Shown here piece after piece: positions 36,083 to 48,150 of a stretch of 64,000 bases of DNA. Source of the DNA: Bryoerythrophyllum caledonicum. Its lineage: Eukaryota > Streptophyta > Bryopsida > Pottiales > Pottiaceae. The notes under the pieces are model-generated. The model searched no databases. It saw only the letters and a list, made by a program, of their open reading frames with translations, and was not told the origin of the DNA. Each line of letters opens with the position of its first letter. Within the stretch, counting starts at the first letter, position 1. The stretch is from positions 23,107,105 to 23,171,104 of the forward strand of contig OZ020523.1 in the NCBI GenBank assembly GCA_963971425.1, given 5' to 3'. Made by a program: the position numbers and the translations under genes.

Positions 36083-37138
36083 CCCTTGAAGGACCAAGGT
36101 ATTTTAAAGGAATCTCTACTCCATTGATTCCAGGATAAACGTTTTTAGAATATACCTGTAGGATTTTCTTCTACACTTGTATGGGATGATGTGGTAATTT
36201 TTTTGTGAATTTTGGCTGTACAGATTGAAAGTGAATTGCAATCAAAGGGAAAATTCTTGTTGCTCAAACGGACACTTGGTCCTTTAGGGGTTAAGCCTGG
36301 AATGTCATAGCCTATGTTTGTGTCATCAATCCCAATCTTTATTCTACTATGTGCTACAAGTTTTTATTGGCATTAAGATTTGCCATACGGATAAATAATA
36401 ATATTTTCTTTGATGTGTCTAAAAAGAATCTTTCTCTTAGAGTATATAAGCATTTATACCTAACTCAAACATTTTCAGACATTGTCAAGCAAGGTATTGC
36501 CTTGATTGCAGTCAAAGTGAAATAAATACTTCTTCTTTTCCACATAAAATTAGAGATCTTGTCACTTTTACTTTTTAATTTTTCCTATTACAAGCTGTGG
36601 TGTAAACCTTCTTATTGATTGTTTGGATTTTCATTCTAAAACACATTTAGTTCACAAAATAAACAGAATGTGTAATGACAATATTTGAACCTCCACTCCT
36701 TAGTACAATTTGTTTGAATGTGCTACACCCCTTTTCTACCTCTAAAAATTGGTGTCCATAGAACTAACTATTCCATGTATGAAAATCAGACCTTGTGTAG
36801 TGCAAAAATTTGACACAAAGTGTAGTCAAAGTCTACTAATCCTCTTCAAACACGATAATCATTTGATCTATACAGTCACTATGAAATTTTGAGAGCATGT
36901 TATTTAAGAAGTCTCAACCCCAAAAGGCCAAGTGCCCTTTCAGGGGACAATTTACTTCACTTTGACTGCAATTATCTTTCAACCCATACAGACAAATTTC
37001 ACAATTTTTTACTACATCATCTCACATAAGATTAGAAGGAGATCCTACCGTTACATTGTGATCATGGATATAAAAAAAAAAGTTCAGTTTTAAACAATGA
37101 AATAGAGATTCCTCTAAAATACCTCGATCCTTTAACGG
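36083..37138. mobile_element. TTAA-flanked long-TIR element b
   Basis: 1056 bp between TTAA at 36079-36082 (shared with MITE a) and TTAA at 37139-37142. The arms of about 220 bp are inverted repeats: CCCTTGAAGGACCAAGG and CCGTTAAAGGATCGAGG at the tips, with homology continuing through GGAATCTCTA to the GACACTTGG/GGCACTTGG region. The interior matches the dispersed repeats at 17270 and 25460. Non-autonomous. Confidence 0.75.
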
Positions 37139-37142
37139 TTAA

Positions 37143-38515
37143 TCAAGATCCTTGTGCACTAGATTTAGCGTTTTCGGTGTGAAATTGTCAACGAACTTTG
37201 CGCGTGAGATAAAACAAATCAGTACAGATCCGGAAATCATTGCTGCAGCACACTGAGTACAAAAGGTGAAGAAGTCAAGGAAAGAAGACAAAACGCTCCT
37301 CCCCCGAAGCAACTCGGATGCACCTAACCCAGCTTTCTTTCTCGATCACTGTGCAATACTTCCAATCACCCTGTCAACTTGGATCAAACCTCGGCTGGGC
37401 ATTCATCAAAGAGGGAATCAATAAGCTCCTATTCTTACCTATACATACACACGTACAAAGTCCTCTACCAAGGCTGCGCATTCAATTTCCTTGACATCTA
37501 GCATCACCGAAGCCAACAAATCCAACGCTGCAGATGCCTTTCCCATCTCACTCCCACCAAGGTTATTCGATACATGTATTCATACATACTAGTCTTGACG
37601 GCACACAATACCGCTCCCAATTCGCGTTGAAATAACGGAAACGGAGTACAACAAAACGAAGGAGCCTCAAAGAAATCACTTATAAAATTCATTAGTCAAT
37701 GTACAAGTCATGTAAGGATCGCTGGTCAATTTTGGGTTGTCTTAACACCTTACATTACTTCTCTCGATACAAGATACATACAGTCATATTCGAAATACAC
37801 TATACTCCGTATTTGATGAACCTTGAGTGCCATGGACATGTTCCCTCGGCGGAAAAACTTGGAGAGGAATCAGATTGAACAGTGCAGGTAGATTCTGGGC
37901 GAATTCCAAGGTGCCTTTAGAGGTCGTGTGGTGTGAGAGGGGATTGATTCCTGTGTGGCCCTGCTCGGTGGTTCCGTGCAATCTCGTTCGGGTTTATTTG
38001 CGCATCGGACAAAACAAGTAATTGAGGCCGCAGATCCATGGCAGCCGAGAATGCTGTATATTGCATGGATTATTTGGCGCAGTGGATCGCTCGTCTTTGA
38101 CAGCAATTTAGATTCCAAGCACAATGCTGACTGAGCCCTTGGAGCCCAGTGAAGAAGCATCCACCACAGCAACACCCAGTGAAGAAGCATCCGCCACAGC
38201 TTCAGTGCTTTATGCAGTTGAGAGAAACCCGCTCAATCTACCCAACCAAATCGGTACCCGGTGGCTGATACCCGGATGTGGTTGATATCGTTGACGGATA
38301 CCCTGGGGTGATTGATACCCGGTAGCTCGCTCCTTGTTCGTCATCCTCCACTACCTAGACCCAGGATTATTCAAACAATGTGAGGAGTCAAATATAGAAT
38401 ACAATTTACGACTTTGATATTAGAAGTTGTTTGAAAGTTCCAATAATTCACCCTGTTGTTGGATTCATAATACTCTTTTCTTACTCTTTCCGTATCACAC
38501 TTAACGGCCAGGCCG
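37143..38515. other. Unassigned spacer
   Basis: No gene recognised. Short imperfect tandems occur at 38135-38200 (CAGTGAAGAAGCATCC) and 38245-38325 (TGATACCCGG units). Confidence 0.4.
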
Positions 38516-38519
38516 ATTA

Positions 38520-39475
38520 GAGAAAAAACTCGAGTCCCTATTGGGGCCGGCCTGAATGAAGTGTCTTTTTGTGCCATCACAAAATCCATGTCCATCGGAT
38601 ATGGGTTAGTGGTATGGAACTACCGTAGGTGAACCTCTGGTTTGGCACCTTAATGCCGAATAATTAATTAAAGTGAAAAATGATATTTGACATTCAAAAT
38701 AATAGTAATGTAATTTTTGGCAAGAAGTCATAGACTACTATATTTTACCTACTTTGGTGTCCGTGGGGACTGAACTCAAGACCTTGGGATTCCAAACCCA
38801 AGAGTTCATGCATGAGATGCCATGAATGAAGACCTTTCCAAGGCTATGATACCCTTTGATGCCTCTCAATGCGACAAAATCTGTAAATATATATTTCCAA
38901 TAAATTTGGCATTTTCAAAAAATGATTTTCCACTTAATTTGGCATGGACTTTTCTAATTATTTTAAGCCGAACTAGAGGTTCACCTACGGTATTTCCCCC
39001 TCTCAAGGGTAGACACTATGTATCACATAACAAGTAACCAAAAACAAAGAACCATGGCAAAAAAGACGGGGAGGGGGTTAATGCAGTGAAATCGCAAAAA
39101 GTTTTTCAAGGGGGATCAAGCGTGTCCAGGATGGATTGGTTGTTTTCAAGTTTTCTTTTGTCTAGGAGTATGGACATAGGATATTGGATTGCAATAGTGT
39201 TAATACTAGTAAAGGTGTTTTTGATTGAGGTAATGGGGATTTTGAATGTTTCTTGAAGGTTTGTCATTGAGGGGATGAAGGTGGTGGCTCTAGCACCCGA
39301 GGTGATAACAATGAGGGGGTCTACTTTCCATATGAGTGCTAGAATATCATTGACGAGAGATTGATATTTATTTATTTTGTTAGCAATAGCTTCCGGTGAG
39401 AATCTATCATTACAATATTTGAATTCAATAAATTGAATAGTGAGGTTTGGGTCCACGTGGGTCGGTGGGGGGTCA
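38520..39475 (-). mobile_element. LINE copy 3, minus strand, interrupted by a MITE
   Basis: Minus-strand 3' fragment of the LINE family. The ORF part 39456-39106 carries DPNLTIQFIEFKYCNDRFSP, then VDPLIVITSGARATTFIP and IAIQYPMSILLDKRKLENN. The 3' UTR starts GTGTCTACCCTTGAGAGGGG at about 39013 and is split by the 368-bp MITE at 38623-38990; the remaining 3' end continues from 38620 downwards (GGACATGGATTTTGTG, AAGACACTTCATTCAGGCCG). It is 5'-truncated near 39475. Confidence 0.85.
38623..38990. mobile_element. TA-flanked MITE inserted in LINE 3' UTR
   Basis: 368 bp with 24-bp terminal inverted repeats (CCGTAGGTGAACCTCT then RGTTYGGC, 22 of 24 matching), flanked by TA at 38621-38622 and 38991-38992. 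Removing it and one TA restores the sequence GGAA-TA-GTTCC, which is the uninterrupted state at the same point of the LINE copies near 8305 and 20273. TA duplication points to Tc1/mariner mobilisation. The minus strand of 38745-38830 has a tRNA-like look (CTTGGG loop CCCAAG, then GAGTTCAGTCCCCA). Confidence 0.88.
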
Positions 39476-40087
39476 TCATGTGGTAACCCTTTTCAAGCCA
39501 ATCACACTTATACATAGCACCACTTGCTTTGCTTGAGCCAATCAAACTTGCTCCCTCCACATTTTATCCTCTAGTATTTGTTCCCTCCATGTTTTTGGCA
39601 CCAAGATATAAAACCCTGCTTGAAGTTATACAATTGGGGACCTTGATCATCTTCAATGCCAATGAGGATGCCATGGTGCCATCCTTAATTCCGTAGAAGG
39701 AGGATGTGAGTTGGATGCTGGTAACCAGGAATGTTGAAAGTTGGTGTATAGGTTATGTCACTGTAATCTGGTAGTCCAAACTAGTCTTAGTTTTTTTTAT
39801 AGACTTAGACTTAGTTCCTCTTGAGTGGTGATTCAAGTTTAAGTTCACTTGAAGAATGGTTTGTTCTTAGACTTAGACTATCAGGGGTGATATCGTTGCA
39901 ATGGTTTTAGGTCTGTTTATGTTTGAGCCTCTTTGTAAGACCGGAGTTATTTTCAATTTTATTTTATTTTTCTTTAAAGTTTGTAGTGGAACACAGTAAT
40001 CGATACAAAATGGCTTTCTCTCCATATGTTGTCGTATGCATTTGTCTGGATGAATCATGAGTGCTTTATGTTTCTTATGCATTTACC
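39476..40087. other. Unassigned spacer
   Basis: No gene recognised. Confidence 0.4.
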
Positions 40088-42232
40088 TTGTACAATACAG
40101 TACCCTCACACAAGTATACGTACTTTTTGCTTATGTGGGTTTCCACACTACACTGCTGCCAACTTGGCGTCCTCCTGAGGGCTAAAAAAATTGTCAATTT
40201 TTTTTGGCACAAGATCATTTTTATGTTAACCTTTTAGCGCCCACGGATGTTTATGGAAAAACCAAGAATTCTGCTGATTTTTTTCTTTGAACCGGAATTC
40301 ATGGAAATACAATGACTAATATTAATATCTAACCTTTCAAAATTGAACTTAACCCATGATCTCAACTTTGGGGAAATTTTGCACAACATCCAACCGTTGA
40401 TGGAATAGATTATAGTGTTTAAAGTTACCGTATATTGGTAGTGAAAACTGTGAAATTTGGAGGATGTACTACTTTAACTATCAATAGAGTCTTGCAAGAA
40501 TTTTTTTACTTTGAATTAGAGCGGTTCACATGTGCACTAGGTTGATAGCTTCGCATTGACATATTATGTGTGAAGAAAATATTTATACCCAATTATTGGT
40601 GATTTTTTTTCATTTTTCTACTTGGTTGTATACAAAAATGTTCCAACCTTATACGAATCAAAACGGAAGTTTCGTATGTGAGGAGAGAGATCAACAATCA
40701 CAAAACAATGAAGAATGTCTTAAAGACCAAGTTCAATCAAAATTTAAGACCAAAATCAATGTGCATGTGTGTGAAATACAACATAGTATGTGGCATAGTA
40801 TTCACTGTATTCACTGTATTTGAGTGTATTTGGTGTATTTTGTGTTGTATTCCTAGCTTTTCCAAGAGTCCTATAAATCCAAATCATGATCTCATTGTTC
40901 GAGAGTGTTTGTGTAACGAGTGCACAAATCTGAACCTCGTATCTCGAAGCCTAGTTCCTCATGGATTTCATGCAAATTGAGTTTGAGCACCTCTGGAGTC
41001 CCATTTCGGGCTTCCTGGGCGCTAAAGGGTTAACATCATGTGTGCCAAATTTCAAGGCTAGGAGATGAATACAAAAAAGGATATCCAAGATTTACCAATA
41101 TGGGGTAGCTGGAAAAGAGTTTCATAGTTGCCAACTTTGACACCCTCCCAAGGATTAAAAGAATTCATTTTGCCGATGGAATTTTTAGCATGAGACCAGC
41201 TCCATGTTGATTACATGTGTGAAAAATTTCAAGTCCAAAAGATCCATACAAATAAAACTAACTCAAAATCTAGCAACATGTGTACAGTGTGGTTGTGAGA
41301 AACATTTCACTCTTGGCCAATTTTGACACTCCCAAGGATTGAATTTTTTGTTTTTTCCCATGAAATTTTTGACATGAGACTACCTCTATGTTGATCACAT
41401 GCAAGCCAAATTTTAAGGCCAAAATATCTACATGTCAAAAGATTTTTGAAATCTACCAATATGTATAGTTGTGAGAAACATTTCACTCCTGCCAACTTTG
41501 ACACCCTCCCAAGGATTCAATTTTTAAATTTTTTCCCATGATATTTTGGATATAAGACCATCTCTATGTTGATTATAAGTGTGCTTAATTTCAAGTCCAA
41601 GAGATCCACAAAAGAAAAGAAACAAACCTAATCTACCAACATGTGTAGTTGTGAGAAACAATTAGAAAATCCATTTCTCTATTGCCAACTTTGGCACCCT
41701 CCTTAGGTCGGAAAATTTGTTAATTGACCATGAAATTTTTGGCACAAGATCACCTTCATGTTGATAACATGTGTGCCGAAATTCAAGGCCAAAAGATGAA
41801 TACAAAAAACCATCTTCAAAATCTATCAAAATATGTAGCTATGAGAAACAATTTTGAATATCCTTTTTTGTATTCATGATGTGGCCGTCGAATATGGCAC
41901 ACTAGTTATATACATAGAGATGATCTTGTGTAAAAAACTTCACCGTAAATTAAAAAAGAATTAACCCTAGGGAGGGTGTCAAAGTTGGCAACTGTGAATG
42001 GCTAACAACTACACATGTTGGTAGATTTTGAATATCTTTACTTGTATTCATCTTCTGGACTTGAAATTTGACACACATGCTGTTAACATAGAAGGGATTT
42101 TGTGCAAAAAATTTCATGGTAAATTGCCAATTTTTCAGCCCTTAGGAGGGTGTCAAAGTTAGTAGCAATGTAGTGTGGAAAATTACATAAGCAAAAAGTA
42201 CGTATTCTTGTGTGAGGGTATTGTACACTTTA
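40088..42232. mobile_element. Long-TIR element with internal tandem units
   Basis: The left end (TACCCTCACACAAGTATACG, CTTTTTGCTTATGT, CACACTACACTGCTGCCAAC) recurs inverted at about 42110-42232. Inside are diverged units of about 185 bp, recognisable by GCCAACTTTGACACCCTCCC at about 41130, 41315, 41490 and 41684 and inverted at 41955 and 42148. There is no transposase. It lies just upstream of an exon of the broken Tubby gene, probably in an intron. MITE c is nested in the first unit. Confidence 0.75.
40230..41029. mobile_element. TTAA-flanked MITE c, nested
   Basis: 800 bp with TIRs CCTTTTAGCGCCCA and CCCTTTAGCGCCCA and TTAA at 40226-40229 and 41030-41033. The host unit at the insertion point (ATG-TTAA-CATCATGTGTG) is seen unoccupied in the inverted sister unit near 42090, which reads ATGTTAACAGCATGTGTG on the minus strand. 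No coding capacity. Confidence 0.85.
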
Positions 42233-42919
42233 AGACGTATGATGGTGGGGTTGCAGCCCGGACCTCAGAAGAACCCCTTATAGTGCTTCATTAAGCGCGA
42301 CAAGACTACTTCAACATACGAGCTCTTCTTAGGTCTTCCTCCTAGTGAGTTTTCAAATTGAAAAATTTACTTTCAGTGTTATACTTGTAACACATATTGT
42401 TCTGTCTTCCAAGTCTTCTGTAGACATATGATATAGCAATCTGTGGTACTTTGTTGCTATATTCCTCTACCGTCAATTTCAAGAAAAAAATTAGTGTATA
42501 GACCGTTGAAAACCGGACAAGAGTTTCTATTTGGGTTGAACGTATAATCAGCTCCTTTTACAACAACCTTGATTCTTTGCCTGTTATTTTGAGTGGTTGC
42601 TATAATGGAAAGTGTGGGTTATAACCCTTACATGCAAGGGTGTCATGTGGTTTGATGGATGTTGATGTAATAGCATATTGTTGTTGTAGACAGAAAATAT
42701 TTGTTCTGGACCTAAGCCGCCTGTTATAATGAAATTGCTATCGTATTTGATGCTTTCGTAAAGGGAGCTGGCTGTAGGTCTAATGGTTTGGTCTCTTGAT
42801 GTGTATTGTGTTTCGCAAATGCAGCTCTAGTAGAGACTAGGAAGCTCTTATTGGCTGCAAAGGAACCTCAACACCGACTACATTATTTCTGACGATACAT
42901 CAAGAGAGAGTGATACTTA

Positions 42920-44599
42920 CAGTGGTGACCAAAAGTCTTCAGACAGTGAACCACCCCTCTAACAGGTGTTGAGTGTAGCTTAGTTGGTGGGTAAGTAAGA
43001 GATTTTTGGGGCCAATTTTAGTTAGTACACCACATGGCACCTATTCAACATTGACTCCCTCAAAATTGGCCACTTGTAGAGATTATACATGCAAAAATCA
43101 TGAAGGGGTGTGTACAACTTAATATGCACATTAGAATGAAGGGGTGTATACAACTAATTAGTTGTATACATTAGTGTATACACTATCATTTCATTACAAG
43201 TGCACTTCTGAGGCTTTTTATTTTGGATTTTTTTGGTAAAATTTAGAGAGGCCTTAGGTGATTTGCTATGGCTCCTAGAAGGTTTAAGAATCAACGTAGA
43301 GCAGTTTTTGAGATGTTTGAGCGAGGCAACTCATATGGTAAGATTTCAGTAGTTTTGGGCATTCTTCGAGGCACTTTTTTTGACATAGCGCGAAGGTTTT
43401 GTGAGAGAGAGAGCCTAATAGACAAAACTTCACCCGATAGACTTAGAATTCTTCATGAACGAGGTGATTGTGACATGGTGAGGAGATTAAATGATCCAAA
43501 TGCTAATACAACGCCAATTATAGAAAGAGTGTTACGATCTGAGGGCTTGTGATTGAGTGATAATACAATTAAAAGGAGTCTTCGGAGGCAAGGATTGAGA
43601 GCATGTGTGAAGACCAAGAAGCCACTTTTGACAAAGAAACATCGAGCATGTCGTTTGCAGTGGGCAAAGAAGTGCAAGCATGCAGATTGGGAGTTTTGGG
43701 CTCATGTCATTTTTTCTGATGACTCTAAATTCAATCTTTTGACTTAGATGGACGTCAATATTATTGGAGAAAGAGTGGAGAACGTCTTTTAGATTAGCAT
43801 GTGCAATCTACAGTCAAACATGGAGGAGGAAACATAATGGCTTGCGGTTGTATGAGTTGGGAAGAAGTTGGCAAGCTTCATCTAATTGAAGGGAAGATGG
43901 ATAAATATGTATATCGCGATATTTTAGAGCCGGAACTTATGGGCACTATACAGATGCAAGGTTTAGAAGAGGACAAGGTTATTTTTCAACACGACAATGA
44001 TCCAAAGCATACTGCACATTATGTTGTAGATTGGTTGCATGCTCAAAAATTCTAACTAATTGGACACCCTCCACAATCACCCGACCTCAATCCAATAGAA
44101 CATCTTTGGAATGAAGTAGATTTTTGTCTAAGAAAGTCTAAAAGGAAACCCACTAGTAAAAGTGACTTATGGGAGAAGATCCAAGAAATTTGGTATAATA
44201 TAGAGCCCGATGTTGTTAGGAAATTGATACGCTCTATGCCTCAAAGAGCTCTTGATGTCTGCCAAAAAAAAGGTGGCTACACACAGTGATAGTGTTTGTG
44301 AGTGCTTATGAGTTGAATCAGTGAGTTGAAAAGGTGTTTAGTAATCTTTAGTCTTGTTTTCTACGGTGGATATGCAATAAAAATCAGTTTGACCGTAAAG
44401 AATTGTACAGGCTTTTTGCACATTTGAATTATTGAGTGTTTTTCTAATTCATATTTTCATTGAAAATTTTGTGCTTTATGCTTGTTGCAACTACACATGC
44501 TTGTGGTTGTGTTCTTGCTATTTTATGAGAGTTCATGTAGATTTGGTAGCTGATTTTGTAAAAAAGCTCCTCTTGTACAACTATTTCTGGTCGCCAGTG
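42920..44599 (+). mobile_element. Tc1-A element (decayed)
   Basis: 1680 bp flanked by TA at 42918-42919 and 44600-44601. The ends are CAGTGGTGACCAAAAG and CACTGGCGACCAGAAA (reverse complement). It is inserted in the Tubby exon between SDT and YVGKLR; excision of the element and one TA gives a perfect exon sequence. Confidence 0.9.
43268..44289 (+). pseudogene. Tc1 transposase, DD34E, with stops
   Basis: Begins MAPRRFKNQRRAVFEMFERG with paired helix-turn-helix regions. The catalytic residues lie in HVIFSDDSKFN, FQHDNDPKHTAHY and SPDLNPIEHLWNEV; the spacing of second Asp to Glu is 34 residues counting the stop. In-frame stops occur after RSEGL (43550), KFNLLT (43745) and HAQKF (44053), with frame slips between 43745 and 43801. 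It ends VCQKKGGYTQ. Confidence 0.9.
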
Positions 44600-44860
44600 T
44601 ATGTTGGGAAGCTGAGGTGGGCATGTTCAATCATGTTGTGACCAATCACTTCACATTTAGATTCACTGTAAGTGGTTATAATGGTTTGATGTGCATTTTT
44701 TCTCTGATAACGTCTAGAATGATTGAATCTCCCTCCAGGTCAAATTTCTTGGGTATACATTCAGCCTCCTCACAACTTAGTTGTGGCGCCTAACCGATGC
44801 GCTTGACGCCTTGGCTTGAAGCACTTGATGTTTGTTGTGCATTTCGGGAGCTACAACGTG

Positions 44861-45040
44861 TGATTGTAAGGTCACCATTGTATCAAATGTGACAAGAGAT
44901 AAAGTACTAGGACGAAGGGCCAAGATATATACAGAGAGTACCGACAATTTACAGGACGTGGTAAGGTTGTCTAGTAGTTTGACGTGATGAATAATCACAG
45001 TGAGGATGAAGAGTTGAGTACCTAACAGAGTATGCTAACA
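44861..45040 (-). repeat. Copia 3' LTR
   Basis: 180 bp, TG...CA, matching the 5' LTR at 54993-55171 with roughly 15 percent differences (for example GGCCCTTCGTCCTAGTAC against GGCCCTTCGGCCAAATAC). The divergence suggests an old insertion. Confidence 0.93.
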
Positions 45041-45049
45041 GCCCCCCAC
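45041..45049 (-). other. Copia polypurine tract
   Basis: GTGGGGGGC on the minus strand directly upstream of the 3' LTR, the expected plus-strand primer position. Confidence 0.75.
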
Positions 45050-45579
45050 GAGACTTGACTCCTTACCTGTAGAGTTTTGGGAGAGCAGTGAGTGGATGCA
45101 GAAGGAAGAGAGAGCTTCAAGGATGAAAGTCAGGTAGTAGGGTATCTTAACTATGGTGTATAAAAGTAATAGATAGAGGGCACGTGATGTCTAGTGCATC
45201 GCGGTGCAAACTTGGTGCGAACTTGGTTCAAACTTGGTGCGAGAAAGTGCTTTTGTAAGAATATCTGCCGGTTGGAAATCGGTAGAAATATAATGAAGAT
45301 CAATTTCTTCGTATAAAATGTGCTCACGCTCAAAGTGGTGGTGTACTGCAATGTGCAGAGTTGTCTACATAGACAGACTAGGGCCCAAAAATAGTGGACG
45401 GACGGACAGTGGGACGGATGGACAGTGGGACGGACGGACATGATGGACAACATTTTTTAGCAGATAGTTGGGTGAATTTTTTTTTATAAACCCTAAATCA
45501 AATTAACAACTTATCCCATGGTATAACACGTGTGCTAACACATCATACCACTTTCCACATCACGTTATAGGGTTGGGCA

Positions 45580-45830
45580 CGCACTCAAGCGGGTCGGGCG
45601 CGTACCATAAAAAGCCGGGCGCGTACCATTGAGGGTCGAGCGCGTATCATTGAGGGTTGGGCGCATACCATTGAGAGTTGGGTGCGTACCGTTAGGGTCT
45701 CGACGTGCAACATTTGCGGCCTGGCGCGTAACATTGTGAGCCGAGAGCGTACGGTTAAGAGCTCGGTGCATACTAATAGGGGACGGGCACGTGCACATAG
45801 AGGCTGGGCGCGCACGCTTGTAAGGTCGTG
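45580..45830. repeat. GCGC minisatellite, left arm
   Basis: About ten diverged units on the pattern GGGCGCGTACCATTGAGGGT, the inverse of the array at 47345-47520. Confidence 0.85.
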
Positions 45831-47344
45831 CGGATTGGAAGTTGGCTTATTTTTGGACAAGAACTTCACACCACTAAAAGCATGTCCGCCCCTTATACGC
45901 CAAGCCGGCGCAACTAAAAATTTCTTGAAGAATTCAAATCCACAAATTCCATCATTTTGGCAAATTTCATGTATTATATATTTTCTCAGACAATACATAT
46001 GATATATAGAGTATTTATTAATCCGACGCAAGATCATCACAAAACAAAAATATGAGATTAATGGAACATTTATACACATTTTTTCTTTAGGAATTTCATG
46101 AAAATTGGTCTATTTTTAGTTTTTAGTTTTTAATTTTATGATCTACTTGGGGTTTCCAAGTGGCTCAATGGGGGCCCCAAGTGGCTCAACTGGTGCCTCA
46201 AATGATCAAGGATTTAGGGTTTAGGGTTACAAAGGCGTCTTAGGGTTTAGGGTCTCGAGGTGATCTTTCATTCTAACTTCTTAGCATTATGAAATCATAG
46301 CCTTAGAGAATCTTGTAACCGGCACTATGTTTATAAATGGCTTGAGTTCTTTACAATCTTATATCTAGTTCTCTTACCTATGTAGGAAAACTAATTAGCG
46401 ATGGAATTAAAACGATCCAAAGAATTAAATTGTATAGTGTAATACCCTTCCCTTTATTGTGTACACTAAGCCCAAGACTTTAATGATCTTAATTGACTCA
46501 AAAACTTTGATTGTTGTTTTTAACCCAATTGGTAGTATTTTATTTGGTTCTTTAAAACTTAGTTTCATTCCTTATCTATTTTAATGTTTTGCCCTGAGAA
46601 TGTACTTCTAGTCTTCTACAAACACAATCATTAGTAAACAACATTCTTTTCCTACTTGCTTAATTCATGCATGTAGAGAATGCTTAAATTCCAAAGTTTC
46701 CTAAATATTTCACTATAAAATTATTTAACAATTGACTTTTTTTGGGGGAGTAAAAGAGGAGGAAATGAAAAAAATAACATCATTGTATAAACCCATTTGG
46801 ATAGCAAAATTAGATATAAGATTATTAAGAACTCAAGCCATTAATAAACATAGTGTCAGTTACAAGATTCTCTAAGGCTATGATTTCATAATGCTAAAAA
46901 ATTAGAACGAAAGATCTCCCCACGACCCTAAACCCTAAGATGCCTTTGTAACCCTAAATCCTAAACCCTAAATCCTTGATCATTTGAGGCTCTAGTTGAG
47001 CCACTTGGGGTCCTCAAGTAGATCACTTGGGGCCCCATTGAGCCACTTGGGAACTCCAAGTAGATCATAAAATTAAAAACTAAAAACTAAAAGTAGACCA
47101 ATTTTCATGAAATTCCTAAAGAAAAAATGTGTATAAATGTTCCATTAATCTTATATTTTTGTTTTGTGATGATCTCGCGTTGGAATAATAAATACTCTAT
47201 ATATCATAATATATGAAATTTGTCAAAATGATGGAATTTGTGGATTTGAATTCTTCAAGAAATTTTTAGTTGCGCGGGGTTGGCGTATAAGGGGCGGACA
47301 TGCTTTTAGTGGTGTGAAGTTCATGTCCACAATAAACCCAACTT

Positions 47345-48000
47345 CCAACCCTTACACACGCGCGCGCCCGACCCCTATTGGTACGCGCCCGACCTATTTA
47401 GGTATGCGCCTGACCCATTTAGGTATGCGCCCCACACATATAGGTACGCACTTCACACATATAGGTACGCGCCCGACTCATATTCGTACGCGCTAATCTA
47501 TATCGGTACGCACTTGACCCATTTAGTGGCGTTATATGGAGTGACACTTATGTCTTCAATGAGCCTAACTTCTAAGGCACGTGGGCACTCAACCCTCTAT
47601 GGCCCACGCCCAACCCATTTAGATACGCGCCCGAACCATATAGTGGTGTTAGTGGTGTGAAGTTCATGTCCAAAATGAACCCAACTTCTAATCCGCGTAC
47701 ACACGTGACCCTGCAAGCGTGCGGGCCCAGTCCCTATGCGCGCGTGCTCCACTCCTATTGGTACGCAGCTAGACCCTTAACGCGCGTGCCTAATCTCCGT
47801 ACGCGCGCGCCCGCCCAACCTCTATGCAAGCGCGCCCGACACCCGTACGTGCGCTCTCCACTCCTATTGATATGCACCTAACCCCTATTCATACGCGCAT
47901 GACCTCTATTGATACGCGGCGAGCCCCTTGAGCGCGCGCGCCCAATTTCCATACGCGCGCGCCCGACATCTTGTCTGCACGCGCGCCACCCTCCAGTCTA
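47345..48000. repeat. GCGC minisatellite, right arm, with larger unit duplication
   Basis: Units such as GGTACGCGCCCGACCCATTT repeat about every 24 bp. The lead-in GGTGTGAAGTTCATGTCCA at about 47310 recurs near 47655 (and weakly near 47540), so a block of about 340 bp was itself duplicated. Confidence 0.85.
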
Positions 48001-48150
48001 CGCGTCAGCCACGTAGTTGCCTTAGTGGGAGTGGATAAATTGATTTACCTCTAGTCCTAATCAAACCAGCGTTGACCCTTATCGAATGGACGAGAGCCTT
48101 TATCGGACGGATGGACACTACCAGACAAACAGACGCCGGAACAACCCTGA

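Larger units (their letters stand above)
45356..48149. mobile_element. hAT-like foldback element with GCGC minisatellite arms
   Basis: Inserted into the Copia RNase H between KHI and AVHHH. The ends read CAGAGTTGTC and CAGGGTTGTT, and the 8-bp flanks on the minus strand are CACATTGC and CACATCGT (6 of 8), as expected for hAT. Inside, arms of about 540 bp (45835-46375 and 46800-47330) are inverted copies around a loop of about 420 bp. Both arms contain TTTAGGGTTTAGGG-like telomeric motifs. Outside the arms are minisatellites of about 24 bp (GTACGCGCCCGACCCATTTA). No transposase was seen. Confidence 0.72.

Noticed and set aside
39500-42300. Possible CRISPR-like or satellite array
   Set aside because: Units of about 185 bp diverge strongly, occur in both orientations and lie between inverted ends, so a foldback transposon explains them. 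No CRISPR arrays were seen.
45585-46079. 164-codon minus-strand ORF with repeated RARP-like segments
   Set aside because: It is translated minisatellite in the arm of the foldback element.
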